A stretch of 13,497 nt of DNA from Magnetospira sp. GTDB taxonomy: Bacteria; Pseudomonadota; Alphaproteobacteria; Rhodospirillales; Magnetospiraceae. Shown here piece by piece: positions 6,535 to 12,987 of the stretch; within the stretch, counting starts at the first letter, position 1; every line of letters begins with the position of its first letter. The translations under genes and the position numbers were made by a program. Where the stretch lies: NCBI GenBank assembly GCA_028277325.1, contig JANQGL010000048.1:1-13497 (forward strand), written 5' to 3'. The notes beneath the pieces were generated by a model that saw only the letters and a program-made list of their open reading frames with translations, was not told where the DNA came from and did no database searches.

Positions 6535-7257
6535 ACCGATCGTCCGCCGCATATCCTGATCGTCGACGACGACCGCGAGATCCGCGATCTGGTGACCCGG
6601 TTCCTGCGCGGTCACGGGATGCGCGCGGAGTCGGCGGCCGACGGCGGGGCGATGCGCCGGCGCCTGCGGACCGGCCGGTTCGACCTGGTGATCCTCGACG
6701 TGATGATGCCGGGCGAGGACGGCCTGACCCTGTGCCGCGAGCTGCGCGCCGCCGGGTCGCAGCCGGTGATCATGCTGACCGCGCTGGGCGACGAGACCGA
6801 CCGCATCGTGGGCCTGGAGATGGGCGCCGACGACTATCTGCCGAAGCCGTTCAATCCGCGCGAGCTGCTGGCCCGCATCCGCGCCGTCCTGCGGCGCAGC
6901 GGCCCGTCGGCCGAGCCCCCGGCGGTGCCCGGCGACGGCGCCTGCCTGGTGTTCGAGGGCTGGCGGCTGGACACCGCGCGGCGCGAACTGCGCGATCCGG
7001 AGGGCGTGCTGGTGGCGCTGAGCGCCGGCGAATACGACCTCCTGGCCGCCTTCGCCACCCATCCGCAGCGGGTGCTCAACCGCGACCAACTGCTCGACCT
7101 CACCAAGGGCCGCGAGGCGGCGCCGTTCGACCGCAGCGTCGACGTGCAGCTGTCGCGCCTGCGCCGCAAGATCGAGCCCGACCCGGCCAACCCCACCCTC
7201 ATCAAGACGATTCGCGGCGGCGGCTACATGATGGCCGTGCCGGTGGCCCGGGCATGA
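6532..7257 (+). CDS. OmpR-family response regulator
   Basis: A 241-residue DNA-binding response regulator. The receiver domain (about 7-120) has the acidic pair Asp12/Asp13, phosphoacceptor Asp56 (ILDVMMPG), Thr83 (MLTALGD) and Lys105 (LPKPFN). The C-terminal winged-helix domain (about 138-240) ends with the family signature RSVDVQLSRLRRKIE and IKTIRGGGYMM. ATG 6532 gives the canonical N-terminus just ahead of HILIVDDD; the open frame extends further upstream but through the regulatory boxes and without homology-like sequence. Its stop overlaps the kinase start by ATGA. The divergent Spy/CpxP-like gene suggests an envelope-stress or metal-stress role like CpxR, but OmpR, RstA and similar regulators look alike, so no symbol is given. 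Confidence 0.92.
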   Translation: MTDRPPHILIVDDDREIRDLVTRFLRGHGMRAESAADGGAMRRRLRTGRFDLVILDVMMPGEDGLTLCRELRAAGSQPVIMLTALGDETDRIVGLEMGADDYLPKPFNPRELLARIRAVLRRSGPSAEPPAVPGDGACLVFEGWRLDTARRELRDPEGVLVALSAGEYDLLAAFATHPQRVLNRDQLLDLTKGREAAPFDRSVDVQLSRLRRKIEPDPANPTLIKTIRGGGYMMAVPVARA

Positions 7258-8723
7258 CCCGGACCCGCCGTCTGGTGCCGAACTTGGGTCTCGCCGGGCG
7301 GGTCGCCCTGGTCCTGCTGATCGCCCTGATCGCCGTCCAGGCGGCCTTGGTGGGGCTGTGGATGAAGGAACGCCACGGCGCCACGCGGGACGTGTTCGAG
7401 CGCGCCACCGTGCGCCGCATCGTGATGACCACCCGCCTGCTGGATCGGGTGGACGACGACCGCCTGCGCTACGGGCTGCTCGGCGCCGTCAACAGCCCCA
7501 CCCTGCGGGTGCGCCTGATCGGCGAGGCCCCCGATCTGGAATTCACCTTCGGTCCGCCGAAGCTTCGCGCCGCCATCGCGCGGCATCTGGGCGAACGGCT
7601 TGCGGGGCGCGATATCCGGGTCGCCTTCGCCTGGGGACCGCCGCCTCTCCCGCCGCGCGAGGGGCGCCACCCCTGGCACCGTCGTGACGGCGCGCGCGGC
7701 GAACGTCCGAGACATCCGCTGCCGGCCTGCGATCCGAGGATTCCCGGCGCCTGCCCGTCCATCGACGCCGGTCCGGACGTGCTGAGCGGCCAGATGAAGG
7801 CGATGATCGGGGTGCCGCTGCTGGACGGCGGGTGGGCCCTGTTCGAGGCGTCGATTCCCGATCCGGCGGCCGGCTGGCTGTGGCGGGTCGTCGCCTGGAA
7901 CCTGGCCGCCGCCCTGCTGGCGGCGGTGTTCGCCTACCTGGTGGCGCGCCGCCTGACCCGGCCGCTCAGCCGCTTCACGGCGGCGGCGGACCGCCTGGGG
8001 CGCGACCTGGACGCGCCGCCGGTGGCGGAGTCCGGGGCTCCGGAGATGCGCCGCGCGGCCCGTGCCTTCAACCGCATGCAGGCCCGTTTGCAGCGGTTCG
8101 TGGCCGACCGCACCCTGATGATCGCCGCCATTTCCCACGACCTCAGGACCATGCTCACCCGACTGCGCCTGCGCGCCGAGTACATCGCCGACCCGGAACA
8201 GCGCGACAAGGCGCGGGCCGACCTGGACGAGATGACCGCGATGCTGAACGCGACGCTGTCGTTCGCGCGCGACGACGCGGCCGACGAGCCGACCGACCGG
8301 GTCAACCTGGCCAGCCTGCTCAGCAGCCTGTGCGACGACCTGGCCGACACCGGGAGGGCCTGCGCCTACGCGGGGCCGGACAGCGCGGTGCTGACCTGCC
8401 GCCCCGGGGCCTTGAAGCGGGCCTTCGGCAACCTGCTGGACAACGCCGTCAAGTACGGCGGACGGGCCGACGTGCGGCTGCGCGACCGCCCCGACCGGGT
8501 CGAGGTGACGGTGGCCGACCGCGGCCCCGGCATCCCGGAGGATCGCCGCGAGGAGGTGTTCCGGCCGTTCTTCCGCCTCGAGGCGTCGCGCAGCCGCGAG
8601 ACCGGCGGCAGCGGCCTCGGCCTCGCGGTGGTACGCAACGTGGTGCACCGGCACGGCGGCGAGATCACGCTCGGCGACCGGCCGGGCGGCGGCCTGGTGG
8701 TGACCGTCGCCCTGCCGCGGTGA
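7254..8723 (+). CDS. EnvZ/CpxA-type sensor histidine kinase
   Basis: A 489-residue inner-membrane kinase, partner of the overlapping response regulator. TM1 is about 13-36, the periplasmic domain about 37-203, TM2 about 208-230, followed by HAMP (ARRLTRPLSRF) to about 285. The phosphoacceptor His295 lies in ISHDLRTMLTRLRLR; the catalytic ATPase domain shows the N box FGNLLDNAVKYG (391-402), G1 ADRGPGIP (421-428) and G2 GGSGLGLAVV (451-460). Two features stand out. The usual Pro five residues after the His is Met300. The periplasmic domain carries a Pro/Arg/His-rich stretch (about 129-157) followed by Cys159 and Cys167. The signal sensed is unknown. It converges with the methyltransferase gene, with 12 bases between their stops. 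Confidence 0.92.
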   Translation: MTRTRRLVPNLGLAGRVALVLLIALIAVQAALVGLWMKERHGATRDVFERATVRRIVMTTRLLDRVDDDRLRYGLLGAVNSPTLRVRLIGEAPDLEFTFGPPKLRAAIARHLGERLAGRDIRVAFAWGPPPLPPREGRHPWHRRDGARGERPRHPLPACDPRIPGACPSIDAGPDVLSGQMKAMIGVPLLDGGWALFEASIPDPAAGWLWRVVAWNLAAALLAAVFAYLVARRLTRPLSRFTAAADRLGRDLDAPPVAESGAPEMRRAARAFNRMQARLQRFVADRTLMIAAISHDLRTMLTRLRLRAEYIADPEQRDKARADLDEMTAMLNATLSFARDDAADEPTDRVNLASLLSSLCDDLADTGRACAYAGPDSAVLTCRPGALKRAFGNLLDNAVKYGGRADVRLRDRPDRVEVTVADRGPGIPEDRREEVFRPFFRLEASRSRETGGSGLGLAVVRNVVHRHGGEITLGDRPGGGLVVTVALPR

Positions 8724-8735
8724 CCGGTGGCCGAA

Positions 8736-9494
8736 TCACGCCTTTCGCAGGACGAAGAAGGTGTAGCCGTAGTCGGTCCCGTGACGCCGGTACATCTCCT
8801 GCTCGGCCCGCGCGTCGGCGATCGCCCGGGCCAGCGGGCTGTCGGACGCCGCCTCCGGTTCGAGTCGGTCCAGCCGCGCCCGCAGCGGATCGAAGTAGCT
8901 GGTCCACCAGGCCTCATGGGACAGCCGCTCGGTGAACAGACGGCGATAGCCGGCCCGTTCGGCCCGCGCGACGGTCACCGCCTCGGTCTGGATGTCCGGA
9001 TAGGCGGCGGCCCAGAACGCCGCCGCCGCGTCGGACGGCCGGTCGGTGAACCAGCAGGCCTCCGAGAAGACCAGCAGCCCGCCGGGTTTCAGAAGCCGCT
9101 TCCAGGCGGCCAGCCCGGTCTCGACGCCGATGGCGAACAGGGCGCCCTCCGACCAGATCAGGTCGAGGCCGGCCTCGGCGACGCCCGGCGGATCGCCCAT
9201 GTCGCCGAGCCGCGGCGTGACGCGGGAGGCCAGGGGATGGCCGTCCAGGGTCCGCCGCAGTTCGTCGATGAACGGTTCGGCGAAATCGACCGCCGTGACC
9301 CGGCCGCCGAGACGGTCCGCCAAAAGGAGCGCGGTGTGTCCGTTGCCGCAACCCAGGTCGGCGATCTCCGGCCGGTCGGGCAGCATCGGGGCGATCCGGT
9401 CGGCGATGGCGCGGGACAGGGCGTCGGCGCCCGGCCCCTTGCGGGGCAGGCCCTCGTGAATGCGGATCAGGGCTTCGATGTAGGGATCGTGCAT
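8736..9494 (-). CDS. Class I SAM-dependent methyltransferase
   Basis: The 252-residue cytoplasmic protein has the Rossmann methyltransferase core. Motif I is IADLGCGNGH at 44-53, the acidic residue ending strand 2 is Asp70 (VTAVDF), GDMGDPP at 97-103 follows, motif IV is LDLIWSEGALF at 110-120, and LKPGGLLVFSEACWF at 135-149 is the strand-5 region. The C-terminal part (YFDPLRARLDRL and RRHGTDYGYTFFVLRK) matches the small-molecule methyltransferases of the UbiE/YafE-like type. The substrate cannot be named. ATG 9494 is preceded by GGAGA (+ strand 9505-9509, 10-base spacing). It stands alone, convergent with the kinase and bordered upstream by insertion-sequence debris. Confidence 0.85.
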   Translation of the reverse strand: MHDPYIEALIRIHEGLPRKGPGADALSRAIADRIAPMLPDRPEIADLGCGNGHTALLLADRLGGRVTAVDFAEPFIDELRRTLDGHPLASRVTPRLGDMGDPPGVAEAGLDLIWSEGALFAIGVETGLAAWKRLLKPGGLLVFSEACWFTDRPSDAAAAFWAAAYPDIQTEAVTVARAERAGYRRLFTERLSHEAWWTSYFDPLRARLDRLEPEAASDSPLARAIADARAEQEMYRRHGTDYGYTFFVLRKA

Positions 9495-9594
9495 GACGGA
9501 TTGTTCTCCAACCGGGAATGCGCGCCTATTCCATGACGCGACAACGGACCCACCTCACGGTGGTGAAGTCCTAACATTGCTGGAAACATGAGCT

Positions 9595-9674
9595 GGGGTG
9601 CCTCCTGTCGAAGCTCATCTGAGACCGCTGGATCGGTTGGCGGCGACCTGGCCAGCAGGAGGACCCACCCCATG
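9595..9674 (+). repeat. Hairpin masking the ribosome site of a transposase remnant
   Basis: GGGGTG-CCTCCTG (9595-9607) pairs with CAGGAGG (9656-9662) and, after a 3-base bulge, with CACCCC (9666-9671), giving 13 pairs. The right arm contains the AGGAGG ribosome site and reaches the ATG at 9672. Sequestering of transposase start sites in transcripts entering from outside is known for several insertion sequences. Confidence 0.5.
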
Positions 9675-9764
9675 ACGAAAAGAGTACCGGCATCGATGCG
9701 CACGCGCCAATCCGTTTCCGATCTGATCGAGGGCCGGCTGCCTTCGCCGGCGGGCCGAGAAGAC
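9672..9764 (+). pseudogene. Transposase N-terminal fragment, probably IS256 type
   Basis: A short frame starts at ATG 9672 behind AGGAGG (9657-9662) and reads MTKRVPASMRTRQSVSDLIE, followed by a GRL...GRED segment. This resembles the N-terminus of alphaproteobacterial IS256-type (mutator) transposases, where a similar segment precedes a conserved LATRLI block. After about 31 residues the similarity stops and the frame runs on as the antisense of the neighbouring IS630-type fragment. More than 300 residues of such a transposase are missing. The family assignment is from memory of the N-terminal pattern and is tentative; that it is a truncated gene start is more secure. Confidence 0.5.
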
Positions 9765-9924
9765 CCGCCTCGACAAGCCGCGCCAATTCCTCTTTCCGTG
9801 CCGCCGTCAACCGCGACTTCGGTCCCCCGGACCAGCGATCGACAAGCCCGTCCGGATCCTCGCCATTGAACCGCAGCACCCAGTCCCTGAGAATTTGCCG
9901 GTCCATGCCTCCGACACGCGCGGC
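9763..9924 (-). pseudogene. IS630-type transposase internal fragment
   Basis: About 54 residues read GGMDRQILRDWVLRFN...GEDPDGLVDRWSGGPK...LTAARKEELARLVEAG, the helix-turn-helix region of IS630-family transposases (typically GMDRQTLRDWVHRFN, then GL.D...GGPKP.L). There is no start, and the catalytic DDE part is absent. It is fused in frame at its upstream end to an IS5-type fragment and cut at its downstream end by the IS256-like fragment on the other strand. Non-functional. Confidence 0.75.
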
Positions 9925-10182
9925 GGACCGCCACGCATAGAAAGAGCGCTGCACCGTCGAGGGCGGCGGAAAGTCCCTCGGTAGCATCGCCCACCGGCAG
10001 CCCGTCGCGGCCATGGAGAGGATGGCGTTCATCACCTCGCGCAGGTCCGTCGTGCGGGACCGCCCCGTCGCCTTGCGCGGCGGCATCAACGACTCGATCA
10101 CCGCCCACTCCCGGTCGGTCATGTCGCTTGCGTAGCGCCCGCCCCGGCGCACATAATCAGGTCGAGTGATTTCGGTCCACAT
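9925..10182 (-). pseudogene. IS5-family transposase N-terminal fragment
   Basis: From ATG 10182 (AGGAA just upstream on this strand) about 86 residues match the N-terminal domain of IS5/IS427-group transposases: MWTEITRPDYVRRGGRYASD, DREWAVIE, TDLREVMNAILSMAATGCRW, MLPRDFPPPSTVQRSFYAWR. The match ends after that last motif, where IS630-type sequence begins in the same frame near 9924. The catalytic part is missing, so this is a dead fragment. The chimeric frame stays open to 9571, but the fusion is an accident of junctions, not a plausible protein. Confidence 0.8.
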
Positions 10183-10230
10183 GGTGTGCTTCCTCATTTG
10201 CTTTGTCACAACCGACTGAAATCACTCAAC
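10161..10230 (-). repeat. Inverted repeat flanking the IS5-type transposase start
   Basis: GAGTGATTTC at 10164-10173 and GAAATCACTC at 10218-10227 are perfect inverted copies. They extend outward through a wobble pair to 13 pairs, and inward by GGT/ACC after a 4-base bulge. The transposase ATG (10180-10182) and its ribosome site lie in the loop. It may be a subterminal transposase-binding repeat or an RNA hairpin limiting translation. Confidence 0.5.
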
Positions 10231-10275
10231 TGGTTTCGAGTTGGGCTCTTATTGACTCTCGGGAAGCTGGCTGAC

Positions 10276-10881
10276 ATGCGGAAATTCACCACCCTGACCG
10301 GCGTTGCGGCGCCGCTGCCGATGATCAACGTCGACACCGACATGATCATCCCCAAGCTGTTCCTCAAGACGATCAAGCGCAGCGGGCTGGGCGTCAACCT
10401 GTTCCAGGAGATGCGCTACGACGATGACGGCAACGAGATCGCCGATTTCGTGCTCAACCGGCCGGCCTACCGCAACGCCGCCATCCTGGTCGCCGGCGAG
10501 AACTTCGGCTGCGGGTCGTCGCGCGAGCACGCGCCCTGGGCGCTGCTCGATTTCGGGATCCGGGTGATCGTCGCGCCGTCGTTCGCCGACATCTTCTACA
10601 ACAACTGTTTCAAGAACGGGATCCTGCCGGTCCGCCTGCCGCGGGAGGAGGTGGACAAACTGATGGCCGACGCCGAGCGGGGCGCCAACGCCACGGTGAC
10701 CGTCGATCTGGTCAACCAGGTCATCACCGGCCCCGACGGCGGATCGATCGCCTTCGACATCGATCCGTTCCGCAAGCACTGCCTGATCGAGGGGCTGGAC
10801 GACATCGGCCTGACCCTCACCAAGGAAACCCGGATCGACCGCTTCGAGGAAACCCGCGCCGTGGCGCGGCCCTGGCAGTAG
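10276..10881 (+). CDS. leuD: 3-isopropylmalate dehydratase small subunit
   Basis: LeuD is the swivelling-domain subunit of isopropylmalate isomerase, which with the iron-sulfur subunit LeuC converts 2- to 3-isopropylmalate in leucine synthesis. The 201-residue length is that of the family. NVDTDMIIPK (about 18-27) and the active-site segment GENFGCGSSREHAPWAL are conserved, followed by VIVAPSFADIFYNNCFKNGILP. ATG 10276 is preceded by GGGAAG (10261-10266, 9 bases). No leuC lies beside it and leuB does not follow, although these are often adjacent in alphaproteobacteria; the IS remnant ends only about 50 bases upstream. The protein appears intact. No clear promoter is visible between the IS debris and the start. 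Confidence 0.94.
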   Translation: MRKFTTLTGVAAPLPMINVDTDMIIPKLFLKTIKRSGLGVNLFQEMRYDDDGNEIADFVLNRPAYRNAAILVAGENFGCGSSREHAPWALLDFGIRVIVAPSFADIFYNNCFKNGILPVRLPREEVDKLMADAERGANATVTVDLVNQVITGPDGGSIAFDIDPFRKHCLIEGLDDIGLTLTKETRIDRFEETRAVARPWQ

Positions 10882-11042
10882 GAGCGTCGCCCGGGCCTCC
10901 TCGCCGCCGTCGCCGAGCGCCACGCCCATGACGGCCGCCGCGGGATCGACCGAATCCATGCCGCGTCCATCTCATGGAAACCTCCGATTTCGCATTCATG
11001 GCACGGGAGGACCGGAGCCGATCGCGACCGACGCGAGTCGGG
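10882..11042. other. Convergent intergenic region after leuD
   Basis: This 161-base gap lies between the convergent leuD and small membrane-protein genes. A weak AGGAG/CTCCT pairing with a GC-rich middle follows the leuD stop (about 10881-10902) and might end transcription. On the - strand, 10883-10959 could read as a 26-codon gene start, but nothing recognisable is encoded. Confidence 0.35.
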
Positions 11043-11354
11043 TCAGGCGGTCACCAATCCGATCGCGTAGGCGAAGGCGGGGATCATGAACGGGAGCGCG
11101 ACCGTCGGGACGTAGCGCTTGTCGGGCGACGTCTGCTCGATCATGTTGGCGCCGTCCGGGCCCTTCAGCCGGGTGGCCGTGAACATGGCGATCGCCGCCA
11201 GAACGTAGAACACCACGAAATTGGCCTCGCGGGCGCCGCCGATCAGCGGCAGCAGGACCCCGAACACCACCAGGATGACCCGGAAGGCGTTGAACACGAG
11301 CCGTTGCAGGGCCTTGAACCCCTTCGTGTTGACCAACGACCGATCGTTTTCCAT
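11043..11354 (-). CDS. Small membrane protein, three predicted helices
   Basis: I do not recognise a named family. The 103-residue product begins MENDRSLVNTKGFKALQRL and has three hydrophobic segments, about 20-40 (VFNAFRVILVVFGVLLPLIGG), 45-60 and 84-102, so it is an inner-membrane protein with almost no soluble part except a charged loop (about 61-82, with RLKGPDGANMIEQTSPDKR). ATG 11354 is preceded on this strand by GGAGGAAGGGA; the longer open frame upstream reads as non-coding. It lies 135 bases downstream of the secreted-protein gene on the same strand, with a weak promoter-like pair in that gap. No function can be inferred. Confidence 0.7.
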   Translation of the reverse strand: MENDRSLVNTKGFKALQRLVFNAFRVILVVFGVLLPLIGGAREANFVVFYVLAAIAMFTATRLKGPDGANMIEQTSPDKRYVPTVALPFMIPAFAYAIGLVTA

Positions 11355-11382
11355 CGTCGACGTCCCTTCCTCCAGGCACTTC

Positions 11383-11411
11383 CGAATACGGCAATCCGTT
11401 CGGCGGTTCAA
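11383..11411 (-). promoter_or_regulatory. Weak promoter candidate for the small membrane protein
   Basis: On the - strand TTGAAC (11406-11411) and TATTCG (11383-11388) are 17 bases apart and precede ATG 11354 by about 30 bases. Matches to consensus are only 4 of 6 and 3 of 6, so this is tentative. Confidence 0.25.
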
Positions 11412-11489
11412 GCGGTTTCCGGCCCCTCCGTCGCGACTCCATCCACGTTGCGGGTCTATTCGCGCGGACTGTCTCGATCCCGGCACGGT

Positions 11490-12134
11490 TCATCGCGTCG
11501 AGATGGTCACCGTGACGTCCGATCCCTCGGCGTCGGCACCGAGCGCCAGCCGGTAGACGGCCGGCGCGTCCGCGACGTCGAACGGCAGGCGCACGATCGC
11601 CAGGGGATCGACCGCCGCGGCGTCGAGGGTCGTCAGGCGGGCCACCAGGGCGGCGCTGTCGCCGGCCGTTTCGGCCAGCCGGGCGGAGGTTCCCGGCGGC
11701 GCGTCGTCCAGCACGTAAAGGGCGAGGGCGAGGACGGCCTCGGTGGCGTCGCCGCGCGGCGCCCGGGGCATCAGGACGATCGGCGCATCGGTCGTCACGG
11801 GGGTCCCGGCGGGGTCGACGATCAGCAACGGCAGCGGCGGGAAATCGCGTCCGTCGTCGAGTTCCGCGGCGCCGGCCAGGACCAGGACGCGCCCCCCGGC
11901 GTCCGGCAGGAGGGCCCGCAGCACCTCGGCCAGGCGGGCCGGCCCGGTCACCCGGACCGTCAGGCCCAGGTGGCGGAAATCCTCCGCCAAGGTCGGCGCG
12001 TCGTCGGCCGGCCAGACCGCCAGGTTGCGCGACACCCACTGCCGCGGGTCGACCGCGTCCGACGCCGCCGCCGGGACCGCGGCGGCCAGCAGGCTCAGGA
12101 TCGCCAATCCGGTTCTCACGGCACGCGGGTTCAC
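11490..12134 (-). CDS. Secreted protein of unknown function
   Basis: I do not recognise the family. The 214-residue product starts with a clear signal peptide (RAVRTGLAILSLLAAAVPAAASDA, cleavage likely after AAA or AAAS), so it is exported. The mature part is Ala/Leu/Asp-rich with alternating strands and helices (VRVTGPARLAEVLRALL, GGRVLVLAGAAELDD, PLLIVDPAG, PIVLMPRAP) and ends in a strand-rich VTVTISTR tail. It has no cysteine and no lipobox. The GTG at 12134 is chosen because GGGAGG lies 4 bases upstream and it gives a full signal peptide. It begins 49 bases after fetB on the same strand and may be co-transcribed with fetAB, which would suggest an envelope role, but this is only context. 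Confidence 0.72.
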   Translation of the reverse strand: MNPRAVRTGLAILSLLAAAVPAAASDAVDPRQWVSRNLAVWPADDAPTLAEDFRHLGLTVRVTGPARLAEVLRALLPDAGGRVLVLAGAAELDDGRDFPPLPLLIVDPAGTPVTTDAPIVLMPRAPRGDATEAVLALALYVLDDAPPGTSARLAETAGDSAALVARLTTLDAAAVDPLAIVRLPFDVADAPAVYRLALGADAEGSDVTVTISTR

Positions 12135-12183
12135 GGCGCCTCCCTCCGTATCGGGACGACGATAGCCGTCGCGCGGCGGCGGA

Positions 12184-12987
12184 TCAATCGTCGGGCGGCC
12201 GCAGCCGGTCGAGCCGCAGCCGGTGCCGCTCGTCGGTCAGCCGCAGCACGCCGCCGAAGGTGGCGGCGAACACCCCAAGGCCGACCGCGCCGGCGATCAG
12301 GAACATGATCAGGAACTGGTATTTCACCGCTTCGATGGGCGCCACCCCGGCCAGGATCTGGCCGGTCATCATGCCGGGCAGGGCGACCACCCCGGTCGCC
12401 GACATGCTGTTGACGATCGGCATCAGGCCGGACCGCAGGGCCTCGCGCAGGGTCGGCCGGAAGGCCTCCCAGCGGGTGCCGCCGAGGGTCAGGCGGGCCT
12501 CGATGGCGGCCCGCTCGCGATGCGCCCCGCCGAGCAGGCGGTCGAGGCCGAGGGACACCCCGGTCATGGTGTTGCCGAGGATCATGCCGAACATCGGCAG
12601 GGCATAGCGGGGGTCGTACCAGGGGTCGGCCCGGATCGCCGTCGACAGCGCCAACAGGGTGACCGCGGCGCCGGCCACCAGCATGCTGCCGGTGCCCAGG
12701 CCGTGGGTCCACCAGCCGGCCAGGCGGCGGTTCTGGCGGGCCGCGATCTCGCGCCCGGCGAACAGCACCATGACCAGGGCCGCGCCGCCGGTCGCCCAGG
12801 GCGACACCCAGGCGAACAGCTGTTCGAGCACCAGGCCGATCAGGAACAGCTGGACCACCATGCGGACCGACGCCACCAGGAGGCGGCGGCCGATCCCCAG
12901 CCGCTGCCAGATCGACAGCCCGGCGTTGACGATCAGCAGCAGGGCGGCGAGGGCGATGTCGGTGTAGTCGAGGGCGATGTAGGTCAC
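12184..12987 (-). CDS. fetB: FetB-type ABC transporter permease (UPF0014 family)
   Basis: The 267-residue inner-membrane protein has about seven hydrophobic segments starting at residues 9-26 and ending near 255, and the family motifs ARRQ-type NRRLAGWW, MFGMILGNTMTGVSLGLDRL, EARLTLGGTRWEAFRPTLREA and PIVNSMSATGVVALPGMMTGQILAG. The E. coli relative FetB (YbbM, similar length) acts with the ATPase FetA in iron export and peroxide resistance. The GTG start at 12987 overlaps the stop of the upstream ATPase gene (GTGA), a normal arrangement for this pair. The substrate here is inferred from the family, not shown; other metals or small molecules are possible. Confidence 0.88.
   Translation of the reverse strand: MTYIALDYTDIALAALLLIVNAGLSIWQRLGIGRRLLVASVRMVVQLFLIGLVLEQLFAWVSPWATGGAALVMVLFAGREIAARQNRRLAGWWTHGLGTGSMLVAGAAVTLLALSTAIRADPWYDPRYALPMFGMILGNTMTGVSLGLDRLLGGAHRERAAIEARLTLGGTRWEAFRPTLREALRSGLMPIVNSMSATGVVALPGMMTGQILAGVAPIEAVKYQFLIMFLIAGAVGLGVFAATFGGVLRLTDERHRLRLDRLRPPDD

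Larger units (their letters stand above)
9540..10230. mobile_element. Composite insertion-sequence remnant
   Basis: Three truncated transposases of different families abut each other: an IS256-like start on the + strand, an IS630-like middle and an IS5-like start on the - strand, with junctions near 9763 and 9924. Outer limits are approximate; no pair of matching terminal inverted repeats or target-site duplication was found, consistent with successive insertions and deletions. The block separates the methyltransferase gene from leuD. Confidence 0.7.

Noticed and set aside
9571..10209. 212-residue single protein on the - strand
   Set aside because: It is a chance in-frame fusion of IS5-type, IS630-type and antisense IS256-like sequence, not one gene.
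10883..10959. Apparent short gene start on the - strand (MDSVDPAAAVMG...) after leuD
   Set aside because: Only about 26 codons before it becomes leuD antisense; no recognisable sequence and the ribosome site is 21 bases away.
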